Translations under genes and position numbers: made by a program
Shown here: piece by piece, positions 24,794 to 37,343 of the stretch
Position numbering within the stretch: the first letter of the stretch is position 1
Layout of the letters: every line of letters begins with the position of its first letter
Notes under the pieces: generated by a model
The model's database searches: none
Seen by the model: only the letters and a program-made list of their open reading frames with translations
Told to the model about the DNA's origin: nothing
NCBI GenBank assembly: GCA_004348925.1
Contig: RCMX01000006.1
Span: 412,845-476,844 of the forward strand
Source: Actinomycetota bacterium
GTDB taxonomy: Bacteria > Actinomycetota > Coriobacteriia > Anaerosomatales > Anaerosomataceae
Length of the DNA: 64,000 bases
Direction: 5' to 3'

Positions 24794-26071
24794 CTATACC
24801 TCCCCGAGCGCCTGAAGCGCCTTGAGTCCGATGTCGGTCCTGAACTCCATACCCAGGAAGTTGATCGTGTCGACTGCCTCGTACGCACGTGCGCGGGCCT
24901 CGGCCATGGTGGGCGCGATCGCGGTCACGTTGAGAACGCGGCCGCCGTTGGTGACAAGCGAGCCGTCCTTGAGCATCGTGCCGGCATGGAAGACGGTCAC
25001 GCCGGGAACCTCGCCGGCCTCGGCGACGCCGTCGATCGGGATCTCCTTGGTGTACGAGCCCGGATAGCCGCCCGAGGCAAGCACGACCGAGACGGCCGCG
25101 TCATCGCTCCACTCGAGCGTGATCTCCGAGAGACGCTTCTCGGCGGTGGCGAACATCACGTCGACGAGGTCGGTCTTGAGGAGCGGCAGCACGACCTGCG
25201 TCTCGGGGTCACCGAAGCGGGCGTTGAACTCAAGGACCTTCGGGCCGTTGGCAGTAAGGATGAAGCCACCGTACAGCACACCGCGGTAGTCGATGCCCTC
25301 CGATGCCATACCTGCCACCGTGCGCTCGAGGATGGAGACCATCTCCGCAAGCGTTGCATCGTCGACGGCGGGAACGGGCGTGTAGACGCCCATGCCGCCG
25401 GTGTTGGGGCCTTCATCGCCGTCGTAGGCGCGCTTGTGGTCCTGGGCAGGCAGCATAGGAAGAACCGTGACGCCGTCGGTGAACGCGAGGAGCGAGCATT
25501 CGGAGCCCTCAAGGTACTCCTCGATGACCACGACCTCGCCCGCCTCGCCGAACTCGCCCTCGAAACACGACTTAACGGCGTTTTGCGCGGCCTCCATGTC
25601 CATGGCGACGGTCACGCCCTTGCCCGCCGCCAGTCCGTCGGCCTTCACGACGATAGGCGCGCCGTGCGCATCAAGGTACGCCAAAGCGTCCTCTTTGGTG
25701 TCGAATGCCTCGGCCTTCGCCGTGGGGATACCGTGGCGCTCCATCAGGTCCTTGGCGAAGATCTTCGAGCCCTCGATCTCCGCACCCGCAGCTTTCGGGC
25801 CGAAGCACGGAACGCCGATGACCGCGAGCAGATTCGCGAGCCCGACGACGAGCGGCACCTCGGGACCGACCACGACGAGGTCGACGGGATTCGCCTCCAC
25901 CCACGCAACGATCGTCGCCGGATCCTCGATGTCGATCTCGACGTTCTCGGCCAGTTCAGCCGTCCCGCCGTTGCCGGGCATGCAGAAGAGCTCGGGCTTG
26001 TGTGCCGAGCGGGACAATGCAGAAACGATGGCGTGCTCTCGACCGCCGCCGCCGATGACAAGGATACGCAT
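24794..26071 (-). CDS. purD: Phosphoribosylamine-glycine ligase PurD
   Basis: A 425-aa ATP-grasp enzyme of de novo purine synthesis. N-terminal MRILVIGGGGREHAI, then the ATP-grasp region with VKADGLAAGKGV, EYLEGSECSLLAF, and FNARFGDPETQ. It joins glycine to phosphoribosylamine to give GAR. The length is normal. The start at 26071 is fixed by the conserved N terminus. It runs directly into the radical SAM gene. Confidence 0.96.
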   Translation of the reverse strand: MRILVIGGGGREHAIVSALSRSAHKPELFCMPGNGGTAELAENVEIDIEDPATIVAWVEANPVDLVVVGPEVPLVVGLANLLAVIGVPCFGPKAAGAEIEGSKIFAKDLMERHGIPTAKAEAFDTKEDALAYLDAHGAPIVVKADGLAAGKGVTVAMDMEAAQNAVKSCFEGEFGEAGEVVVIEEYLEGSECSLLAFTDGVTVLPMLPAQDHKRAYDGDEGPNTGGMGVYTPVPAVDDATLAEMVSILERTVAGMASEGIDYRGVLYGGFILTANGPKVLEFNARFGDPETQVVLPLLKTDLVDVMFATAEKRLSEITLEWSDDAAVSVVLASGGYPGSYTKEIPIDGVAEAGEVPGVTVFHAGTMLKDGSLVTNGGRVLNVTAIAPTMAEARARAYEAVDTINFLGMEFRTDIGLKALQALGEV

Positions 26072-26159
26072 GGGTGACCCCCGGGTTGCCGGAACCAGGA
26101 CGTCCCGATTGTACCGGATACGTCCAGGGGCATGCTTCGCGTCTGCGCCGTGCGGAGAG

Positions 26160-28900
<2,741 letters not shown>

Positions 28901-28932
28901 CGCGCGCACGACAGACAGGAGCGCTGACGAAC

Positions 28933-29700
28933 ATGAAACGCATCGTCCCCATCATTCTCGTGCTGGTCGCGGCAGGTGTCGCCACCTGGTACTTCCTGCT
29001 CGGCGGGAATGCGTCGACCGCGAGCGACGTGCTTGGCGGCAGCGGCACGATCGAGACCGACCAGGTGGCGGTCTCGGCGCAGACGTCCGGACGCATCGTG
29101 GAAGCTCCTGCCGAGGACGGCGTGCCGATCGCGAAGGGCGACGTGCTCTTCAAGCTCGATGCCGCGCTCCTGAAGCTGCAGGTGCAGCAAGCCGAGGCCG
29201 GCGTGACCGCGGCCGAGGCCGCCTACAAGCAAGCGAAGGACGACAAGAAGACGGACGCGGAGATCGCCTCGGCAAAGGCGCAGCTCGACCAGGCGAAGGT
29301 CGCCGTCGAGATGGCGAAGGTGCAGCTGGGCTACGCGACGATCGCATCGCCCATCGACGGCGTGCTCACCAACATCGTGCTGAAGGCCGGGGAGAACGCC
29401 GTGCCCGGCTCAACGCTCGCCGTCGTGAGCAACCCCGCCAGCCTCACGGTCACGGTCTACGTCCCTGAGAACCGCATCGGTGAGGTGACGGTCGGCCAGA
29501 GCGGCGACCTCGTGACGGATTCCACCACCAAGACCTACCACGCCGAGGTCATCTTCATCGGCTCACAGGCCGAGTACACACCGGCGTCAATCGAGACGAA
29601 GGACCAGCGCGTGAAGCTCGTGTATCAGCTGCGCCTGCGCATCACCGACGCTGACACCGCGCTCAAGCCCGGCATGCCCGCGGACGTGACGCTCAGGTGA
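28933..29700 (+). CDS. HlyD-type membrane fusion protein 2 of ABC exporter
   Basis: A 255-aa YbhG/HlyD-like protein. An N-terminal membrane helix (IVPIILVLVAAGVATWYFLL), lipoyl halves (VSAQTSGRIVEAPAEDG; ATIASPIDGVLTNIVLKAGE), a short coiled coil (residues 75-125) and a barrel region are visible. It is shorter than the first fusion protein. Its stop overlaps the next start as GTGA, so it is coupled to the ATPase gene. The operon thus has two different adaptors. Confidence 0.85.
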   Translation: MKRIVPIILVLVAAGVATWYFLLGGNASTASDVLGGSGTIETDQVAVSAQTSGRIVEAPAEDGVPIAKGDVLFKLDAALLKLQVQQAEAGVTAAEAAYKQAKDDKKTDAEIASAKAQLDQAKVAVEMAKVQLGYATIASPIDGVLTNIVLKAGENAVPGSTLAVVSNPASLTVTVYVPENRIGEVTVGQSGDLVTDSTTKTYHAEVIFIGSQAEYTPASIETKDQRVKLVYQLRLRITDADTALKPGMPADVTLR

Positions 29701-30686
29701 CCACGCCCGTCACATCAGACGAGTTCGCGCTCGACGTCCGCGACCTGCGCAAGGAGTTCGCAGGCACGGTCGCAGTCGACGGCGTCACGCTGGCGGTGCC
29801 GAGAGGTGAGGTCTTCGGACTCATCGGCCCCGACGGTGCAGGCAAGTCCACGCTCATCCGGATGATGGCGACCGTGCTCGCGCCCACAAGCGGCGACGCG
29901 CTCGTCTTCGGTCACTCGGTGCGCACGGAGGCGCACAGCGTGAAGCCGCGCATCGGCTATATGTCGCAGGCGTTCTCGCTCTACCGCGACCTCACCGTGC
30001 GCGAGAACCTCGAGTTCTTCGCCGAGCTTCGCGGCGTGCCGCGCAAGGAGATGGCGGCGCGCTCTGCCCGGCTGCTCGAATTCTCGGGACTGACCGAGTT
30101 CGCGAAGCGACAGGCGCAGTACCTCTCGGGAGGCATGAAGCAGAAGCTCGCGCTCGCCGCGACGCTCATCAGCGAGCCCGACCTGCTCTTCCTCGACGAA
30201 CCGACGACCGGCGTCGACCCCGTGTCGCGCCGCGAGTTCTGGCGGATCATCTCGGGACTGCACCGCCAGGGCATCACGGTGTTCGTGGCCACGCCGTATA
30301 TGGACGAAGCCGAGCGGTGCGACGAGATCGCGTTCATGACGCAGGGCCGCATCATCCTGCGCGACACCCCCGCCGGCATGAAGCGGCGGGTGCCGGGTCG
30401 CGTCATCGAGGTGGACGTGAGCGACTACCGCGCGGCGATGCCGATCGTGCGCGCGCTACCGTTCTCGACGAGCGTCGAGGTCTCCGGCGAGCACCTGCGC
30501 GTGCTCGTGAGCGGCGAGTGCGAGACGTGCGAAGCCGAGATCCGCTCGGCGCTGGAGGGAGCGGGGCTCACGGTGAGCCGCGTCCGGCCGGCTGCGACCG
30601 ACCTTGAGATGGCGTTCGCAGCGCTCATCCCGACGGCGGCGCTCCCCGACCGCGATGACGACGCCGTACCGGCGGTGGCCGAATGA
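29697..30686 (+). CDS. ABC exporter ATP-binding protein 1
   Basis: A 329-aa ABC ATPase of the ABC-2/drug-export class. Walker A is GPDGAGKST (Asp in place of the common Asn, residues 44-52). The signature is LSGGMKQKLALA and Walker B is LLFLDEPTTGVD. The switch position reads ATPYMDEAE, lacking the usual His (ATH), which is unusual. A DUF4162-like C-terminal part follows. Starts with GTG overlapping the previous stop. Probably pairs with the following permease. Confidence 0.9.
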   Translation: MTTPVTSDEFALDVRDLRKEFAGTVAVDGVTLAVPRGEVFGLIGPDGAGKSTLIRMMATVLAPTSGDALVFGHSVRTEAHSVKPRIGYMSQAFSLYRDLTVRENLEFFAELRGVPRKEMAARSARLLEFSGLTEFAKRQAQYLSGGMKQKLALAATLISEPDLLFLDEPTTGVDPVSRREFWRIISGLHRQGITVFVATPYMDEAERCDEIAFMTQGRIILRDTPAGMKRRVPGRVIEVDVSDYRAAMPIVRALPFSTSVEVSGEHLRVLVSGECETCEAEIRSALEGAGLTVSRVRPAATDLEMAFAALIPTAALPDRDDDAVPAVAE

Positions 30687-31810
30687 GACGCATCTACGCC
30701 ATCGCGCGCAAGGAGTTCATCCACATCGTCCGAGACCCGCGCACGATGATCGCGGTGCTCATCATGCCGCTGCTGCAGCTGTTCTTGTTCTCGTATGCGG
30801 TCTCCTTCGACGTGAAGGACCTGCCGACGGCGCTTCTCGACCAGGACCACACGGCGATCAGCCGCCAGTACGTGGACGCGCTCAAGCAGTCCAACTACTT
30901 CGTCGTGAAGCAGAACCTCACCTCGGCAAGCGAGATCGACGGCATCTTCGACAGGAACCAGGCGCGCGTGGTGGTCGTCATCGGCCCGGGCTTTGGCGAC
31001 TCGGTCGCAGCGGGTCGCGCGGGCGCGGTGCAGATCCTCATCGACGGCTCCGAACCCAACTCGGCGCAGCTGGGGCAGGCGTATGCGAACGGCCTCTCGC
31101 AGATCTGGGGCGCTAAGACCACGATCGCTCAGGCCGAGGCCAGCGGCTTCAATGTCGCGCAGGCGGGCGGGCTCACCGCACGGACACGCATCTGGTACAA
31201 CCCCGAAGGCAGGTCGGCGAGCTACCTCGTTCCGGGACTCATCGTGTTGCTTATCACGGTCATGACGGTGCAGCAGACGGCCAACACCCTCGTTTCCGAG
31301 AAGGAGCAGGGCACCTACGAGCAGCTGGTGGTCTCCCCCATCCGACGCATCGAGCTCATGATCGGCAAGGTCATGCCGTGGGCAGTCATGGCGGCGCTCA
31401 ACGTCATCACGGTCTCCGCGATAGGACTGCTCGTCTTCCAGATCCCGTTCCGCGGCTCGGTGCTGCTCTTCGCGCTCGCAAGCTTCCTGTTCGTACTCTG
31501 CGTGCTGGGGCTCGGGCTCGTCGTCTCGGCACGGGCGTCATCGACCGAGGTCGCCAACCAGCTCGCGATGATGATCAGCTTCCTTCCGGCGTTCATGCTC
31601 TCGGGATTCGTCTTTCCGCTCGCGAACATCCCACCGGTGCTGCAGGGGCTCTCGTATCTGTTTCCCGCGCGCTACATGACCGTCGTCTCCCGGACGGTGT
31701 TCCTCAAAGGTGGTGGCTGGGACGTGCTCTGGCCGCAGGTCGCCGCACTCGCGGTGTACGCAGTCGTGATCATCACGCTGTCGTCGCTGCTGTACCGGGA
31801 GAGGTCGTGA
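30683..31810 (+). CDS. ABC-2 type permease 1
   Basis: A 375-aa permease. One N-terminal helix (MIAVLIMPLLQLFLFSYAVS), a large extracytoplasmic domain (about 45-180), then five helices near the C terminus with the ABC-2 motif EKEQGTYEQLVVSPIRR. Belongs to the YbhS/YbhR-like group. The start overlaps the ATPase stop as ATGA. It probably exports a lipophilic compound or drug; the substrate is not known. Confidence 0.9.
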   Translation: MRRIYAIARKEFIHIVRDPRTMIAVLIMPLLQLFLFSYAVSFDVKDLPTALLDQDHTAISRQYVDALKQSNYFVVKQNLTSASEIDGIFDRNQARVVVVIGPGFGDSVAAGRAGAVQILIDGSEPNSAQLGQAYANGLSQIWGAKTTIAQAEASGFNVAQAGGLTARTRIWYNPEGRSASYLVPGLIVLLITVMTVQQTANTLVSEKEQGTYEQLVVSPIRRIELMIGKVMPWAVMAALNVITVSAIGLLVFQIPFRGSVLLFALASFLFVLCVLGLGLVVSARASSTEVANQLAMMISFLPAFMLSGFVFPLANIPPVLQGLSYLFPARYMTVVSRTVFLKGGGWDVLWPQVAALAVYAVVIITLSSLLYRERS

Positions 31811-32934
31811 TCCGGATGTCCTGGCGACGCGTTCGACTGCTCATCTGGAAGGAATTCCTGCAGCTCAAGCGGGACCGCTCGATGCTGCCGATCATCTTCA
31901 TCATGCCCGTGCTGCAGCTCATCATGTTCGGCTACGTAATCGGCACGGATGTGCGCGACATCCGCACGGCGGTCGTCGATCGTGACGGTTCCGTCGAATC
32001 GCGGCTGGTGATCGACGGCTTCACCAACTCCGGCTTCTTCAAGCAGGTAGCCGCGCCGGCTACCGAGGCCGAGATGCAGACGCTCATCGACGGCAACAAG
32101 GCGCAGGTGGCGATCATCATCCCCGAGGGCTTCTCGGACGACGTTCACGCGAAGCGCGCGACGCAGATCGGCATCGTCGTCGACGGCTCCGACTCCAAGA
32201 CCGCCTCGGTGGCCTCGGGCTACGCCGGGCAGGTGGTCGCATCGCTCGGCAGGCAGCTGTACCCCTCGAGGCTATCGGCGTCTGCGGGCGGCGTGGATGC
32301 CCGCGTGCGCGTGCTCTTCAACCCGACGCTGCGCTCGGTCAACACGATGGTGCCGGCGCTCCTGGCGTTCATCCTCATGATGTCCACGCAGATGACGATG
32401 AGCCAGGCGATCGTGAAGGAGCGCGAGCGCGGCACGCTCGAGCAGCTCTTCGTCACCCCGATCGGCCGTGCCGAGTACCTCATCGGCAAGCTGGTGCCGT
32501 ACGTGATCATCGCGACGATCCAGATCACGCTCGTGTTCACGGTGGGCACGATCTGGTTCAAGGTGCCGTTCAACGGCACGCTTCTGGTCATGGGCTCGGG
32601 ACTCGCGCTCTTCGCGCTTACGTCGCTCGGCATCGGGCTGATGGTCTCGCTGCTGTCGCGCACGCGCTACCAGGCCCAGCAGGCGATGACGTTCCTCATG
32701 GTGCCCTCCATGATGCTCTCGGGCTTCGTGTTCCCGCTCGAATCGATGCCGGCGGTCCTCTACCCGCTGTCGTACCTGATTCCGCTGCGCTACATCGTGG
32801 TGGTGGTGCGCTCGAACTTCATGAAGGGCTCGGGCTTCTCGGCACTGTGGCCGCAGTTCGCCGCTATGGCCATCTTCGCCGTGGTGGTGTTCGGCTTCGG
32901 CCTCTCCCGCTTCCGCAAGCAGCTGAACGACTGA
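31807..32934 (+). CDS. ABC-2 type permease 2
   Basis: A 375-aa permease, the same length as permease 1, with the same layout and the motif KERERGTLEQLFVTPIGRAE. The GTG at 31807 overlaps the previous stop (GTGA); ATG 31816 is an alternative. The pair of permeases likely forms a heterodimer as in YbhFSR-type exporters. It is followed by a second ATPase gene. Confidence 0.9.
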   Translation: MIRMSWRRVRLLIWKEFLQLKRDRSMLPIIFIMPVLQLIMFGYVIGTDVRDIRTAVVDRDGSVESRLVIDGFTNSGFFKQVAAPATEAEMQTLIDGNKAQVAIIIPEGFSDDVHAKRATQIGIVVDGSDSKTASVASGYAGQVVASLGRQLYPSRLSASAGGVDARVRVLFNPTLRSVNTMVPALLAFILMMSTQMTMSQAIVKERERGTLEQLFVTPIGRAEYLIGKLVPYVIIATIQITLVFTVGTIWFKVPFNGTLLVMGSGLALFALTSLGIGLMVSLLSRTRYQAQQAMTFLMVPSMMLSGFVFPLESMPAVLYPLSYLIPLRYIVVVVRSNFMKGSGFSALWPQFAAMAIFAVVVFGFGLSRFRKQLND

Positions 32935-32944
32935 TGAACGGACT

Positions 32945-33949
32945 GTGACGATGCGATTCCCCTGGCAAAGAAGCGCTGCCGAGATGTGCCCGGCCATGCC
33001 GGCCGCTGACGCCGCGAACGCCATCGAGGTGCACGGCTTGCGCAAGACGTTCGGCGACTTCGTGGCCGTGAACTCTATCGACTTCAATGTTGGCCACGGC
33101 GAGATCTTCGGGTTCCTCGGCCCCAACGGGTCGGGCAAGACCACGACCATCCGCATGCTCTGCGGCGTCATCGCGCCAACCGACGGCGGCGCGCGCGTGA
33201 TGGGCTACGACGTGTGCGCCGAGTCCGAGCGCGTGCGCGAGAACATCGGCTATATGTCGCAGAAGTTCTCGCTCTTCCAGGACCTCACCGTGGACGAGAA
33301 CCTCAAGTTCTACGCAGGTGTGTACGGCCTGTCGGACGAGAAGTTCGCCGAGCGACGCGAGTACATCCTCACGATGGCCGACCTGCACGGTCGCGAGACC
33401 GAGATGACCGGCGACCTGTCGGTCGGCTGGAAGCAGCGTCTCGCGCTTGGGTGCGCCACCATCCACGAGCCGAGGCTCATCTTCCTCGATGAGCCCACCT
33501 CGGGCGTCGATCCGATGGCGCGCCGCCAGTTCTGGGAGCTGCTGCACGACCTTGCTGCAAGCGGCGTCACGCTCTTCGTCACGACCCACTACATGGACGA
33601 GGCCACGCACTGCAACCGCCTCGCGTTCATCTACCGCGGTGACATCATCGCCGAGGGCACGCCGAACGAGGTCAAAGGTGCGCTCATGCGCGACACGATC
33701 CTCCAGGTCGAGGTCGATGACGGCGAAGGCGCGCTTGCGGCGCTTGAGGGCTCACCCGGCATCGGTGAAGCGTACATGCAGGGCGCGCTCCTGCATGTCA
33801 ACATCGGTGAGCGCACGGCCGCCGAGGCGGACCTGCCGGGGCTTCTCGGCCCGCTCGGGTTCGACGTACGCTCGGTCGAGCCCGTGGAGCCGACGCTTGA
33901 GGATGCGTTCGTGCACCTCGTGACGAGCCAGAAGGGGGCATCGACGTGA
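32945..33949 (+). CDS. ABC exporter ATP-binding protein 2
   Basis: A 334-aa ABC ATPase. Walker A is FLGPNGSGKTTT, the signature is the variant LSVGWKQRLALG (VGW in place of GGQ), and Walker B is LIFLDEPTSGVDP followed by TTHYMDEATHC with the normal His. A C-terminal DUF4162-like part follows. A GTG start is used; ATG 32951 is possible. With ATPase 1, whose switch His is missing, the pair may form an asymmetric ATPase dimer; this is inference. Confidence 0.88.
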   Translation: MTMRFPWQRSAAEMCPAMPAADAANAIEVHGLRKTFGDFVAVNSIDFNVGHGEIFGFLGPNGSGKTTTIRMLCGVIAPTDGGARVMGYDVCAESERVRENIGYMSQKFSLFQDLTVDENLKFYAGVYGLSDEKFAERREYILTMADLHGRETEMTGDLSVGWKQRLALGCATIHEPRLIFLDEPTSGVDPMARRQFWELLHDLAASGVTLFVTTHYMDEATHCNRLAFIYRGDIIAEGTPNEVKGALMRDTILQVEVDDGEGALAALEGSPGIGEAYMQGALLHVNIGERTAAEADLPGLLGPLGFDVRSVEPVEPTLEDAFVHLVTSQKGAST

Positions 33950-34572
33950 TCCTGCCGACGAGTGGTGCACCGTTACGGTACTTCTCGCAGTTCGTCGACG
34001 GTCGCCGGGGCGAGATCCTCGACGCCGCTCTCGGCGTCTTCGCCGAGAAGGGCTACGAGGCCGGTACGATGCGCGAGATCGCAGCCGCTGTCGGCGTGAG
34101 CGAGCCGGCGCTCTACCGCCACTACGCCGGCAAGGAGGCGCTCTTCGAGGAGCTGGTGGCGCTGGCCGGCGACCGCATCGCGGGTATGGCGCGCGAGATG
34201 GTCGGGCGGGTGCGTCCCGAGAACCTCCGCGAATCGCTGCGTGGCCTCATCGAGGCGCGCCGCGAGGCATCCGCAGGAAGCGAGAGCCCGGTCGTCCGCA
34301 TGCTGCTTGTCTCGGCACCGCATAGCGGCGTCTTCCTGAGCACGTTTCGCGCACACCTGGCCACACCGATGGCCGAGATGCTCGGCGAGCTCGTGCCGAG
34401 GGTGGACGGCTACTTCCGGCTCACGTTCACCGCAGAAGAGACCGATCAGCGCATCCGCGCGTTCATGAGCCAGTTCGTGGGGCATTTCATGACATCGATG
34501 GTCTTCGGGAGTTCGCCTTCCGACGACACCACGGTCGATGCGATGCTCGCGATCATGGGCTGGGAAGCGTAG
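33946..34572 (+). CDS. TetR-family regulator of exporter operon
   Basis: A 208-aa TetR protein. The helix-turn-helix region is residues 18-62 (RRGEILDAALGVFAEKGYEA, MREIAAAVGVSEPALYRHY). The GTG start overlaps the ATPase stop by GTGA, so it is the last gene of the exporter operon and probably represses it. The inducer would be a substrate of the exporter. Confidence 0.88.
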   Translation: MILPTSGAPLRYFSQFVDGRRGEILDAALGVFAEKGYEAGTMREIAAAVGVSEPALYRHYAGKEALFEELVALAGDRIAGMAREMVGRVRPENLRESLRGLIEARREASAGSESPVVRMLLVSAPHSGVFLSTFRAHLATPMAEMLGELVPRVDGYFRLTFTAEETDQRIRAFMSQFVGHFMTSMVFGSSPSDDTTVDAMLAIMGWEA

Positions 34573-34768
34573 CCCTACCTGCCCCTCTGCCGGATCCAAC
34601 CCGGCCGAAGGCGCTGCGCCCTCACAAGGATAACGCTCGTCATGCTCATGCCGCCGATGGGCGGAAGATGCACGCGCGAATCTTGAGAGCGGAGAATGCG
34701 ACGACTAGCATTTGAGCCACGTGAGCCACGCTCACCCGGGGAACCATGTCGCAGCAGGGGAGGCACAC

Positions 34769-37306
34769 ATGACCACCACGCCGGGGATGGACACCGGTTG
34801 GGTCGTTCGGCGACCGAGCGACCCAACAGGGACACAGGGCGGCCCCTACTCCTGGGAACAACTCTTCGCGCTGGCGCGTGACGGCGTGGTACCGCCGACG
34901 GACCTCGTCTGGCACCCGACACTGCCCGAATGGCTTCCGGCGAGCAAGGTGCCCGGGCTGTTCTCTGGCACGACTCCCATCGCGCCGCAGCAGCCGGTCG
35001 CTCCGGCCACTCCCGCGGTCGCTCCCCCGGTCGCCCCGGTCGCGCCCGCAGCCGCTGCTCCCCAACCTCCGCGCAAGAAGCGCGGCGCGCTGATCGCCAT
35101 CATCCTCGCGGTGGTCGTGGTGCTCATCGGCGGCGGCGCGGCGGCGTGGGTAGTGCTGGGCGGCAAGAACCCGCTTGCCGGGGATAAGGGTCCGTCGCTC
35201 GGCACGGCAACAGTAAGCTTGCCCGACAGGGCGAAGCTCATCGAGACCGCCGAGTGGGGCGAAGTCCCCGCGAACCAGCTCTGTGTGCTGATGTCCGAAG
35301 ACGCCCGCCGGACCGACGCTGAGAAGGTCGCGAAAGCAGTCGGCGGGACGATCGTCGGCGAAGTCGAGTACGTGAACCTCTATCAGATCGAGTTCACCGG
35401 CGCAGTCGAGGCGGATCTCAAGACAGCGCTTGGCACCGCGGAGACGCAGCCCAAGGTAGACGGCGCGTTTCCCAACCAGCAGGTCTACTCGGATGCTGAG
35501 ATCTGGGGCGTGCGTGTCGATCCCTACAACGATCCGATCTACGGGGGCACCGCCGGCGACGGATACAAGGCAATCGGCGTCAGCAAAGCCTGGACGTATA
35601 TCAAGGGCGCCGGCGTCGACCTGAACGACGTAAAGGTCGGCATCGTCGATGACGGGCTGTACATGCCCGGCGAGGGCGTCGAGAACGAGTTCGAGGGCGG
35701 CAAGGTCAAGGTCGAGTTCCCCGATCCTGATGCCGGCGAGAACGCCGATCCGGAGATCTGGGACGATGGGACGACGAATCCCGCAGGCAGCCACGGCACC
35801 GGAGTCGCCACGATCGTGGGCGGCAACCCCGACAACGGTGGACCGTCTGGCGTAGCGGGCCCGCTTGGCAGCAAGCTCACCATCTCGATGATCAACCATT
35901 ACGCCGGCAAGTACGGTGATGCCGAGACCGCCCCCGACCCGAACGATCCGACCAAGTACGTCCGCTCGAATGGTAAGACCTATGTGGATGGCTCGCTCGT
36001 CGCCCTCACAAAGCAGGTCGAGGCCGGCGCGAAGGTCATCAACTGCTCGTGGGGCGCATCCAAAGCCTCGACGGCAACAGTGGCTGCGTACACGCGATTC
36101 TTCAACAAGATGGCGGCCGACCACCCCGACGTCGTCTTCGTATGCTCGGGCGGCAACGGCGGCAAGGTCATGGACGGCGCCCATCGCATCCCGAGCGGCC
36201 TCAAGGTCCCGAACATGATCACGGTCGGCGCGCTCGACCCCAACGGCAAGACCGCCAGCTACGCCGACAAGGCGAGCGGCAACTACGAGATCACACTGGG
36301 AGCCCCGGGTACCGGGGCAGTGGTCGGGATCAAGCCGGGCGGCGGTCCCGAGCAGCAGGACGGCAGCAGTTTCGCGGCGCCCCAGGTCGCCGCGGCCGCC
36401 GCCGTGCTGAAATCGCTCAATCCGAAGCTCTCGGCGGGCGAGATCAAGGCGATTCTCTCGGAAACGGCGCGCACCAGCGTCACGGACCCGAACGACCCGA
36501 GCAAGTCGCAGACGATCGCGGCCGAGATGGGCGGCAAGGTCCTTGCACTCGATAATGCGGTGCTCAGGGTCATCAATGACCTGCGCAAGGAAAAGGGGCT
36601 GCCCGAACTCACGCCCGAGTTGCTTGAGCAGATGGGCGTTGTCGACGCGGTCGCAATCACTGGCGCGCCGGGCGAGTACACCGTCAAGGGAATCGTGAAG
36701 GCCGCCGGCGAGAAGGGCGTTGACGTCAAGATCGAGGTGTACGGCGAGAACAGCGGCGTGGGCGGCAAGACAGAGCAGTCGCTCAAAGGCGCAGGCGAGA
36801 CCAAGTGGAGCGTCACCCTGCCCGAGGACAAGGGCACGATCAAGGTGACCCGGCTCGACAACGGCGCTGCAAGCGTCATCGACATCGAGAAGATCGATAT
36901 CAACGGCACCTGGACCGGCACCTACACCATCACGAACGTGACGATCACCGACGAGGCGGCCGCCAAAGAAGAGGGTTGTAGCCTCGCGATCATACAGCAG
37001 CTCCTGAACAAGCCGTTCCCGATGACGCTCGAATGCACCGCTGATGAGAACGGCAGCGGCTCGGCCATCATGACGATCGACGCATCATCGCTTGGCGAGG
37101 GTTCCTCAAGCGATCCGCAGACCCTGGGACTCACCTACTCCGGTGTGACGGTGACCTTCGACGCTCCCGAGGGCGTGAGCTCGATGACGGCAACGGTGAG
37201 CCGCAGCGGGGACATGCTCGCCATGAAGGGCAACCTCGGAGGTAGCGGGCCCGGCTATACCTGGAGCGCGGTATTCACGGTGACCAAACCGGCGCCGGCA
37301 CAGTAG
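34769..37306 (+). CDS. Membrane-anchored subtilisin-like protease with N-terminal GYF_2 domain
   Basis: An 845-aa protein. An N-terminal GYF_2 domain (about 10-55; GPYSWEQLFALARDGVV, DLVWHPTLPEWLPAS) is followed by a Pro/Ala linker, one membrane helix (about 103-125) and a subtilase S8 domain with Asp294 (GIVDDG), His342 (GSHGTGVA) and Ser534 (DGSSFAAP). C-terminal beta domains follow. The GYF_2 part should face the cytoplasm and the protease outward. No cleavable signal is seen. The start has GGGGAGG upstream. Substrate unknown. Confidence 0.85.
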   Translation: MTTTPGMDTGWVVRRPSDPTGTQGGPYSWEQLFALARDGVVPPTDLVWHPTLPEWLPASKVPGLFSGTTPIAPQQPVAPATPAVAPPVAPVAPAAAAPQPPRKKRGALIAIILAVVVVLIGGGAAAWVVLGGKNPLAGDKGPSLGTATVSLPDRAKLIETAEWGEVPANQLCVLMSEDARRTDAEKVAKAVGGTIVGEVEYVNLYQIEFTGAVEADLKTALGTAETQPKVDGAFPNQQVYSDAEIWGVRVDPYNDPIYGGTAGDGYKAIGVSKAWTYIKGAGVDLNDVKVGIVDDGLYMPGEGVENEFEGGKVKVEFPDPDAGENADPEIWDDGTTNPAGSHGTGVATIVGGNPDNGGPSGVAGPLGSKLTISMINHYAGKYGDAETAPDPNDPTKYVRSNGKTYVDGSLVALTKQVEAGAKVINCSWGASKASTATVAAYTRFFNKMAADHPDVVFVCSGGNGGKVMDGAHRIPSGLKVPNMITVGALDPNGKTASYADKASGNYEITLGAPGTGAVVGIKPGGGPEQQDGSSFAAPQVAAAAAVLKSLNPKLSAGEIKAILSETARTSVTDPNDPSKSQTIAAEMGGKVLALDNAVLRVINDLRKEKGLPELTPELLEQMGVVDAVAITGAPGEYTVKGIVKAAGEKGVDVKIEVYGENSGVGGKTEQSLKGAGETKWSVTLPEDKGTIKVTRLDNGAASVIDIEKIDINGTWTGTYTITNVTITDEAAAKEEGCSLAIIQQLLNKPFPMTLECTADENGSGSAIMTIDASSLGEGSSSDPQTLGLTYSGVTVTFDAPEGVSSMTATVSRSGDMLAMKGNLGGSGPGYTWSAVFTVTKPAPAQ

Positions 37307-37343
37307 CGCCGTCCGTGAGAATACAGACAACGGAGCACCCGCG

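Noticed and set aside
34573..34768. Riboswitch or small RNA in the gap before the subtilase gene
   Set aside because: Only weak 5-bp stems were found and no known riboswitch core could be recognised; the gap is reported as without a supported feature.
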